This document shows positions 57,116 through 64,000 of a DNA stretch of 64,000 bases, one piece after another. A model generated the notes under the pieces. The model was not told the DNA's origin and ran no database searches. It saw only the letters and a program-made list of their open reading frames with translations. A program made the translations under genes and the position numbers. Positions within the stretch are counted from its first letter, which is position 1, and each line of letters starts with the position of its first letter. The stretch is from Shinisaurus crocodilurus (Eukaryota > Chordata > Lepidosauria > Squamata > Shinisauridae): positions 1 to 64,000 of the forward strand of contig JAHFWL010000955.1 of the NCBI GenBank assembly GCA_021292165.1, given 5' to 3'.

Positions 57116-57688
57116 TTGCTAGTCTCAAATGACCTAGATATTGAAATGGTTGTATTGGACTGGCTTACATGTAACTTTATACAGGTTATCCTGCTTTGTG
57201 GCCCTTCCTTTGATAAACCCATCTGTCTAAATATTTATATCCTGCCAAGTACCTCTTTACAGGATGAGGTTTGGTTTAAATTAGATGATATACATATTTC
57301 AGTAAGCTACCCAGAAGTGGATCTTATTCTCTGTGGGGATTTATTCCATGAATGGGTTTCTGACTATTTAACAAGCAGCAAAATGTTGGGATCAGACATA
57401 GTGGAGACTCCAATGCAGGAATGGTTCTCCCAGGATACAAAGGTAAATAAGGCTGGTCAAGCATTGTTTAAAATCATCTTTAAATATCAGCTTTTTTGTC
57501 TAAATGAGAGTCATAAGGATATATCAGAAGGTTGTTTCACATATTTTTCAGATAGGGGAGCAAGTGCTGTGGACTACATACTAGTCTCCTTCTCTTTATG
57601 GACAAGTGTGATACAACTGACAGTAGGAAATAGAGCAGAAAGTGATCATCTACCTCTTAAGCTGATAATGCCATCCCCTACTTGCTGA
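57116..57688 (+). pseudogene. Endonuclease domain frame of the 56.6-61.8 kb LINE
   Basis: A 190-codon open stretch holding the C-terminal two thirds of the APE endonuclease. The metal-binding GDFN-type motif has decayed to GDLFHEW, while the SAVDYILVS and ESDHLPL motifs remain. The N-terminal motifs NIAGW and QETW lie upstream in other frames. The loss of the catalytic Asn-type residue and the frameshifts argue that it is inactive. Confidence 0.75.
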
Positions 57689-58259
57689 CCTTAAATAATA
57701 TCCCAGAGTATAATGGAAGGTACAATGCTGGGTGAAAAGCGATTGAAATGGACCCGAGATGGACCAGGAAATAGGATCTTTGTTGCTAGATGAAACTCTG
57801 TTAAGCCTTAGACAGAAAAGTGTGGCAAGTGATGGAAATATAATAGAAATATATCAAGAAATAGTATCCATCTTGAGGCCACATGTGTACAACAAATAAG
57901 CACAATGTGCCATCTTTCACATGGTGTGACAAAGAATGTAGAGCAGGGAAAAGATCGTATCTAAATGGATCAGAGAAGCCTGATTGACAGATCAGAGGAA
58001 AGTAGTATAGCCTTATTCATTCAATGATGGACCTATAAAAATCTACTCAAAGGGAAGAAAAAGTTTTTTATATGAAAGGGTGGAAAGATCTGAGGGCAGG
58101 CATTAATGAGCAAAAAATAAGCTAAATTTTGGAGACTTGTGGTACTAGGGGAAGGTAAGGGTAGAATTATGGAGGAAGCTCTTATTTCTACAAAAGAATG
58201 GTTATTGCATTGCAGCAAAATTTTTGCTCAATATTCTTAACAACCGGTCCCATATTCCC

Positions 58260-59516
58260 TAGTGAACAGAACCCAAACAGCAGCCAGTAACTATAGAGGA
58301 GGTTATGGAGTTTATAGCTCTCACTAAGGGGAAAATGCCAGGTGGAGATATGCTACCCCTGAACTATTTAAGACCAACCCTGAAAGGTGGGCCCCCATTT
58401 TCTCTAGACTGTTTACATATATAAACTCAGTGGGTATTTTGCCTTCACACTGGTCCTCTAGTGTAGTGATTCCAATTTTTAAAAAAGGTAACAACCTGGA
58501 TCCTAAAAATTTCAGACCGATAAGCCTATCGAGTGTAGCTTCAAAGCTTTACTCCTGATATCTTCTGCATAAGTTGAAAACCTGGTAGGAAGCAAATAAC
58601 ATCATTGGTGATTAACAGGCAGGCTTTTGTAAAGGGTGAAGCACTATCGACCAGTGCTTTGTACTTTACCATCTAATAAAAAACAAAACAAAACCAAGGA
58701 CTGGCTAAGAAACTGTTGGCAGCATTTATAGTTCTGAGCTCAGCTTTTGATTCAGTAAACAGAATCAATCCCATGCCTATGGGAAAAACTATCTAATACA
58801 AATATTGATAAAAGGCTACTGTGGTTAATTCAAAAGCTCCATCAAAATAATGTTATACAGGTCTACATGGTCATTTAACAGAGGGCATTAATATGAGCTG
58901 TGGGGTCAGACAGGGATGTATTTTGGCCCCCTTTTTATTTAATCTTTTCATCAATAACATAGTAGAAGAGATGGTTTCACCTGCCTTCTCCACCCCCCGC
59001 CCCCCCGAATCGGGTAAAGTTCCAATTCTGATGTATGCAGATGATATAGTCCTGCTGCTCATTAATCAAATCAGCCTGTGAAGAATGTTAGTTAATTTTA
59101 GCTCCTTTTGTAATGAGGAACATATTAGTATTAGTTATTCAAAAACTAAGATTGTGGTCTTTGGAAAGAGAACTAGGAAACAAAAATGGACTATGGATGG
59201 CCACCCCATTGAGCAGTGCAGCTCCTTCAAATATCTGGGAATACATTTTAATGAAAGACTCAATTGGAAAACTCATTTTGAAGCTGTAAAAGTAATAGTA
59301 TCAAGAACTATTCAGAAGACTCTGAAATTCCTTTTCTCAAAAAGGGGACAATTGGTAGAACTTGCTTTAAAAATATTTGTGGGGAAAGCAGTAGCCCAAA
59401 TGTGTTATGGGTCTGAGATGTGGGGTGAAGGAAAGATAGTCTCACCGGATAGTCTTTCCTTTCCTTTTAAAGAAAATCCTTGCTTTATCCCCAGGGACAC
59501 CTGCAGCTTTGCTTAG
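58260..59516 (+). pseudogene. Reverse transcriptase region of the 56.6-61.8 kb LINE
   Basis: Reverse transcriptase motifs read across several frames: PIFKKGNNLDPKNFRPISL (about 58475-58535), GVRQGCILAPFLFNLFINN (from 58902) and the catalytic YADDIVLL (59034). A 143-codon frame follows with SYSKTKIVVFGK and FKYLGIHFNERLNWKTHF, the thumb region. The sequence PGTPAALLRAETGLPS just before 59545 is in another frame and is cut by CR1. Inactive copy. Confidence 0.78.
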
Positions 59517-59544
59517 AGCAGAAACAGGCCTGCCCTCCATCGAA

Positions 59545-60338
59545 TAGAATCATAGAATCATAGAATCATAGAAAAGTAGAGTTGGAAGGGGCCTACAAGG
59601 CCATCGAGTCCAACCCCCTGCTTAGTGCAGGAATCCAGGTCAAAGCATCCCTGACAGATGATTGTCCAGTTGCACTTTGAATGCCTCCAGACTGGGAGAG
59701 CCCACCACCTCCATAGGTAGTTGATTCCATTGTTTTATTGCTCTAACAGTCAGGAAATTTTTCCTGATGTTTAGGTGGAATCTAGGTTCCTGTAACTTGA
59801 GCCCATTATTCCGTGTCCTGCAAACTGGGATGATCGAGAAGAGATCCTGGCCCTCCTCTGTGTGACATCCCTTCAAGTACTGGAAGAGTGCTATCATATC
59901 TCCCCTCAGTCTCCTCTTCTGAAGGCTAAACATGCCCAGTTCTTTCAGTCTCTCCTCATAGGGCCTTCTTTCTAGTCCCTTTATCATCCTTGTTGCCCTC
60001 CTCTGAACCCTCTCCAGTTTGTCTACGTCCTTCTTAAAGTGTGGTGCCCAGAACTGGATGTAGTACTCAAGATGAGGCCTAACCAGTGCCGAGTAAAGGG
60101 GAATTATCACTTCCCGTGATTTGGAAGCTATACTTCTATTAATGCAGCCCAAAATAGCATTTGCCTTCTTTGCAGCCACATCGCATTGCTGGCTTATATT
60201 CAGTTTGTGATCTACCACAATTCCAAGATCCTTCTCACTTGTAGTATTGTTGAGCCAAGTGTCCCCCATTCTGTAACTCTGCATTTGGTTTCCTCTCCCT
60301 AGGTGCAGCACTTGGCATTTATCCCTATTAAATTTCTA
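59545..60338 (-). mobile_element. CR1 LINE, 5'-truncated, inserted in another LINE
   Basis: A 223-codon open frame (59640-60311) covers the C-terminal part of CR1 ORF2 after the catalytic site ([42 protein letters not shown]). The 3' end lies at low coordinates with the diagnostic (ATTCTATG)n octamer repeat. The host LINE resumes on the other side. The open frame shows it is young relative to its host. Confidence 0.9.
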
Positions 60339-60339
60339 A

Positions 60340-61000
60340 TAATTTAATCAAATAAATCAACAGTAAGTGAGAGTATGATTCAGTATTGGTGCAGACTAAA
60401 TGAAATGATTGATTCAAGACTCCCAAAGAAATGCTGGTATGAACAATTGAGATTAGAGGGCTGGGCACAGTTTTGTCAGGATAAAATGCAGAAATATTTG
60501 ATACCTGCAGAATATGTAGCAGTACACAGCTTCCAGCCTGGACTTGGTGAATAGATTTTCCTTTTTGACACATTAATGGACAGGGAAATAATTAAAAATA
60601 ATCATTCCTCCCCATGGTATGCCATTATTTAAAAAAAAAAAATGACCATCAATCTGCAAACGATTTACAGAACATCTCTTTTCCACAGTTAAGGAAAGAT
60701 TTTACAAAACATAGGTCCCAGCATGTGCCATCTGCTTATTTGGAAGGTATGTATAATCATATACCTGGGATAGATTATGATCTGTGGAGATGGTTGTATT
60801 GAGGACTTACACCATTATCTACTCTTCTGCCCATTATATGATTCTCCCAGAACAACATCTATATCTTACTATGTGTCTCAATGTGCAGGGTGGTCAACAA
60901 ATGATATAGTGGCATGCTTACTTTCAGATGTGCATGAGTTGCATCCATAACGTTGCATTATTTGCAACAGTAGCTAAGAAAATTCGAGCTAGCAATGTGT
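60340..61000 (+). pseudogene. C-terminal domain of the same LINE
   Basis: Frames MIQYWCRLNEMIDSRLPKK, WYEQLRLEGW, SFPQLRKDF and HNVALFATVAKKIR align by eye with the C-terminal part of the related copy at 27.3-28.5 kb (HKVALFALAAKKIR there). This shows that the sequence on both sides of the CR1 and of the GACTC element belongs to one LINE. Confidence 0.65.
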
Positions 61001-61006
61001 AGAAAG

Positions 61007-61554
61007 CAGGGATGGGGACTCGGACTCGAGGACTCGACTCGTGAGTCGGACTGAGTCCCCCCTCTGACTCGACTCGGACTCGAGTCCCAATATTTTTAAT
61101 GGGACTCGAGACTCGACTCGGGACTCGAGACCAAGGACTCTTCAACATCCCTGGGCTGTGCCAGAAGGAGTGGAGAGGAGCGTGATTGCCGGTGAAGAGC
61201 GCATGGAAGCAAGGTGCGCCGCTGCTCGGCCACTATGGACGGCTACCAGGAGTGCAGCCCCAACAGTGTGTCAAGATTTATTTTGATTGATGTGTTGCGT
61301 ACTTGGGAGAGGTAGAAGAAGGACCTGAGATTACTCTGTGTGGCTGCTCTGAGTGTGAAGTAGCCTTATTTTGTTGGGAAAACCCCCCATTGATTTTAAT
61401 AGGGACTCGTGGAGTCAGCTTTGGGAGTGACTCATGACTCGTGACTCGTGAGTCACCATTTTAGACCAAGGACTCGGACTCGGACTCGAGACTCGGGTCC
61501 AAAGACTCGTGACTCGACTCGTGACTCGAGACCAAGGACTCTTCAACATCCCTG
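61007..61554. mobile_element. hAT-like non-autonomous element made of GACTC/GAGTC repeats
   Basis: Termini CAGGGATG...CATCCCTG, flanked by a perfect 8-bp duplication GTAGAAAG (60999-61006 and 61555-61562), as for hAT transposons. The interior is dominated by about 30 copies of GACTC or its complement GAGTC, in two blocks (61018-61141 and 61403-61541) separated by about 260 bp of ordinary sequence. The terminal segment ACCAAGGACTCTTC plus AACATCCCTG occurs twice, ending at 61155 and at 61554. No coding capacity was seen. Confidence 0.85.
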
Positions 61555-61811
61555 GTAGAAAGTAGCAATGGACTGTAAAGGTGATTCTCAAATTTGATAA
61601 ATTGTCAAATTAATTATGGGATGCTTTTATGAAAGATGTGTTTTAGCTATGGCTTTTATGTTAAATGAGAATTGGGATGCCCAAACTCTCATGTTTTATT
61701 TCTTTGTTTTATGTCTTTGTTTTAGATATTTTTACCTCATTCATTCATATTTTTACCTCTGTACGGTTTGTAATGGCCTATGGCTATAAGCAATAAACAT
61801 TATGTGTGTGA

Positions 61812-62064
61812 TTTATAAATCCACTCTGCTTTCATTATTGGTGTGCCTAGACTCAATAGCTACTCCAAATTTGTCTCCTTGTGTAGCCACCAGTTCAGAG
61901 TGTAACTGTTGCAATGAAATCTCCTCAAATAATCCCTCCCATATAATGAACAAAGATCACCAGCTTAACTAATTCTTCTTTCTTTCTGAATTCTGTGAAA
62001 CATAACAGAAGATTCAGCGTACTTGCACAGTACAGTGGCCGACATGAGAAAGGCAGAGGCTCAC
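61812..62064 (-). pseudogene. ECT2: ECT2 pseudogene block 2: BRCT region
   Basis: Reading the minus strand from 62062 gives EPLPFSCRPLYC, then FRKKEELVKLV, VHYMGG and, after frame changes, LGTPIMKAEWIYK. All are close to remembered ECT2 BRCT1-2 residues. Stops occur after GGII and in the following part, and the final LGTPIMK stretch is in another frame. The block joins block 1 at an AAAG microhomology, with the intervening coding sequence missing. It ends at the LINE insertion point in WIYK|AWERRN. Confidence 0.85.
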
Positions 62065-62313
62065 CTTTATCTTTATAACTGGGACTTCCATTATCTTAAT
62101 GGTCTTCAAAACTTTCAAGAATTCTTCACATTTCGCAGCCTCATGAACTAGAACCACCCTGGTTTCAATCTGGAGCATTTCCCCTTCTCCATCTGAAGTA
62201 GAACGAGGGAATATATTCTTCTTGGAAGTTTCTGTAATTTTAGATTTAAGAATGGAAGAATCTGCCAAGAGACTCCTCCCTGTATCAGACACAATTGTGC
62301 TGTTTTCAGCCAT
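62065..62313 (-). pseudogene. ECT2: ECT2 pseudogene block 1: N-terminal 83 codons
   Basis: An uninterrupted 83-codon frame starts MAENSTIVSDTGR and ends IKIMEVPVIKIK. Against remembered human ECT2 (MAENSVLTSTTGR ... IKIMEVPVIKIK) roughly two thirds of residues agree, with an invariant C-terminal run of TIKIMEVPVIKIK. The bases after codon 83 (GTGAGC) mimic a splice donor. They are not one: the following sequence is ECT2 coding DNA that normally lies about 75-80 codons further on. The frame is open upstream of the ATG to 62409, but that part (GC-rich, not ECT2-like) is taken as leader. Confidence 0.88.
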
Positions 62314-62539
62314 GGTCAAAATGACATTTCCCTTCCATGGCAATTCAAAAAGTGAGTGTCCACCCCCCTGCCCATCTCCCACTGGCTGCGCTGAGGGGCA
62401 GGCAGACACAAAGTTCAGCTCAGAAATGCCGGCCTCCTATTGGTGGGTGGTTCCGGCAGAGGGTGGTGCGCGGCATGGGGATAACATCAAGCTAGCCTTC
62501 TCCTCTCCCCTTGGCCAATCTTTTGCCACCTAGCTGCTC

Positions 62540-62849
62540 AGACAGATCATTTAAGAGTCGGGTAGGGCAATCCTTTGGATTCGGAGCACTCCAACATTGG
62601 AGCTTCCAACATATCCAAAACCCTGCTGGGCTCATGCTTTTTCCCTCACTCTGCCTAACAAGAAGGCTGGTCCTGCCCATTTGGGTTTTCTGGGTGGATG
62701 GAGGAGGAAGCTTTAGCCCCCCTGACCCTCAGCAACCCCCAAAGCAGCCTCACCCCCACCCCAGCAATGTTGTGGGCAGGTATGGTTCCCAGGCTTACTG
62801 CTGATGCCCTGAGTGGCCCAAAAAGATTGTGCACCCCTGCCATAGGGCA
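62540..62849. repeat. Right part of a hAT-like element
   Basis: Ends AAAGATTGTGCACCCCTG at 62849, a hAT-type terminus. The left end was not found. It abuts the presumed leader of the ECT2 retrocopy. Confidence 0.4.
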
Positions 62850-63232
62850 ATGTGGTCCATTGTAAGGCTGCAGAGTACGGCAATCTGAAGAACTGCCCAT
62901 CTGCTATCCTACACGACACATGTATTGGCGGTACAATCCAAGCTTCTGCACAGGCTCCAAATGAGTCTTTATCTTGGACAAAAGAGAAGGTCATTTCTAG
63001 AAAGCTGATAATTATATGTGGGGAAATATGTTTTCAAAGTGTGCTGTATATTGTTACTCTGATGGGATACAGTTAAAATTGCCTTGTTGTTCTAACACAA
63101 GGAAGTGCTGAGGTTTTAATCTTGGTTACCAAAGTAAGACATTCTCAGAAGGCTCTTAAAAATCCTGAGAGAAGTGACCTTGTCTTTTTTTAAAAAATCA
63201 TGTGATCAAGAGTTATTAAAAATAGATCTTCT

Positions 63233-63305
63233 AGTTTCCTGCATTGAGCAGGGGGTTGAACACGATAGCCTTGTAGGCTCCTTCCAACTCTATCTATGAA
63301 ATCTA
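63233..63305 (+). mobile_element. CR1-type 3' end
   Basis: Forward-strand TTGAGCAGGGGGTTG...GATAGCCTTGTAGGCTCCTTCC...CTATGAAATCTATT is the terminal 70 bp of CR1 (or of a CR1-tailed SINE). The tail resembles the 5S-CR1 chimera at 29.2 kb more than the octamer-tailed copies. Upstream sequence is not recognisable. Confidence 0.75.
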
Positions 63306-64000
63306 TTTCTTACATCTTTAAATATGTAAGAATGAAATGCTTTTGAAAACTGCAAAATGCATTTGAAAACTGGTGTGCTTCTCCCCCCCCCCCTTTCCTC
63401 CTCTCTCTCTTTTAAAACATGTTACAAACTGAGCTGTAATCTGGCCCCCATTGCTAGCCCTGGGCTTAATCCAATCAAGCAGGCGTTCCATTACAAAAGA
63501 TCTGGCAGGGTGGAAGACTGAGTGTGGGGGAACCATGCAGCCTTGCTGAAAAGCCAGTAGGCATTTCGAAAAATAGAATATAGTTTGGCAAATCTTTCGG
63601 AGAGTTGGCACATCTTAATCTAATACCAAAGGCAAATGGGTGAGTGGGTAAATAATAGTACTTAAATAGGACTCCTTAATTTAATTTTATGCCTTTTCAA
63701 CAATCCTGTCAAGCAGACATGTATCATTAATTCCTACTGGTGGTATGTGGTACATCTTAATTTAATACCAAAGGGAAGGGTGGGGAAAACAGTACCTAAA
63801 TAGGACTTAATTTTAACTGTAGAATCAGGATGATTATTATTTAAAGAGCAGCTGATTTTATGCCCCAGTGGCGGAAACAAGAGTTTTAGAAAAAAAAATA
63901 TATAATAAAGTGTTGTGAGGCAGGACCGGTGCAGGGCAGTTTGGCGCCCCAGGCGAAAAAATATTTAGCGCCCCCCCCTCTCCAAAGCAAAAAAAAACAA
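63306..64000. other. Intergenic, nothing firm
   Basis: A C-run near 63383; two similar stretches TAATACCAAAGG at 63621 and 63761; the last 80 bp may begin a hAT-like element. Confidence 0.4.

Larger units (their letters stand above)
56628..61810 (+). mobile_element. APE-type non-LTR retrotransposon inserted in the ECT2 pseudogene (near full length)
   Basis: A degraded LINE with one ORF2-like region. An apurinic endonuclease part (NIAGW near 56910, LQETW near 57000, GDL about 57335, AVDYILVS, SDHLPL near 57645) is followed by a reverse transcriptase (PIFKKG near 58475, FRPISL, GVRQGCILAP at 58902, YADD at 59034-59045). A long C-terminal domain resumes after a CR1 insertion (59545-60338) and again after a hAT-like insertion (61007-61554). 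The 3' end is ...GGCTATAAGCAATAAACATT. There are many frameshifts and stops. The endonuclease and Y-A-D-D context suggest an I/Vingi-like clade, but the clade is uncertain. Imperfect 6-bp flanks ACTTAT/ATTTAT may be its target duplication. Confidence 0.8.
54550..62420 (-). pseudogene. ECT2: ECT2 processed pseudogene, broken by later insertions (overall extent)
   Basis: Retrocopy of ECT2, the RhoA guanine-nucleotide exchange factor that drives cytokinesis (N-terminal BRCT repeats, then DH-PH). Four blocks on the minus strand read in ECT2 order: N-terminus (62313-62065), BRCT1/2 (62064-61812), BRCT2 (56621-56425) and the end of BRCT2 plus linker (55674-55441). They join parts that in the parent gene lie in several exons, with no introns. 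The copy carries in-frame stops, a frameshift, a deletion after the N-terminus, and lacks the DH-PH half. Two gaps are filled by younger LINE insertions. The limits are approximate: the 5' edge is the presumed leader and the 3' edge the last AATAAA. It cannot encode a functional GEF. Confidence 0.85.

Noticed and set aside
61018..61541. CRISPR array or satellite (GACTCG repeats)
   Set aside because: Repeats are 5-6 bp, in both orientations and without spacers. The unit has transposon ends and an 8-bp target duplication.
62014..62409. 131-codon ORF taken as a genuine first exon of ECT2 with a splice donor at AAG|GTGAGC
   Set aside because: The bases after the supposed donor encode further ECT2 residues (EPLPFSCRPLYC), and later blocks have stops and no introns, so this is a processed pseudogene.

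Overview
The window is vertebrate nuclear DNA, almost certainly from a squamate reptile and probably a lizard. The evidence is the repeat content: four full Sauria-type tRNA SINEs, 5S rRNA-derived SINEs, tRNA-Ala-like SINEs, CR1, L2 and L1 LINE pieces, and many short hAT-, Harbinger- and pogo-like DNA elements. It is gene-poor. Only one functional gene part can be supported.

Positions 1 to about 5,600 hold the 5' end of COL5A2 (collagen alpha-2(V)) on the minus strand. The first coding exon (4864-4966) encodes the signal peptide and the start of the N-propeptide, and ends in a GTGAGT splice donor. The start codon sits in a perfect 9-bp hairpin of the kind known from type I and III collagen mRNAs. 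A TATA-like box and a PBX/HOX-type site lie upstream. Positions 1-4863 are the start of intron 1. Everything above about 5.6 kb is upstream intergenic DNA.

Positions 5.6-54 kb are a layered field of repeats. They include L2 copies (6.0, 6.7, 21.4, 22.0-23.8, 43.3-44.3 kb), CR1 copies (32.9, 37.5-39.1 kb), L1 fragments (1.4, 26.6, 28.6-29.0 kb), five Harbinger-like MITEs with TTA/TAA target duplications, three pogo-like MITEs, about nine palindromic hAT-like MITEs with 8-bp duplications, and an older APE-type LINE tail (27.3-28.5 kb) split by a GC-rich foldback element.

Positions 54.5-62.4 kb hold the main discovery: a processed pseudogene of ECT2 (the RhoGEF of cytokinesis) on the minus strand. 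Its coding parts join several exons without introns and carry stops, a frameshift and deletions. It has been broken up by later insertions: a 5'-truncated L1 (15-bp target duplication), and a roughly 5.2-kb APE-type LINE that itself received a CR1 and a 548-bp hAT-like element packed with GACTC motifs (perfect 8-bp duplication). This gives a four-level record of insertion order.

No CRISPR, operon, phage or other prokaryotic feature is present. All identifications are by eye from the sequence and from memory of the families; none was checked by database search.
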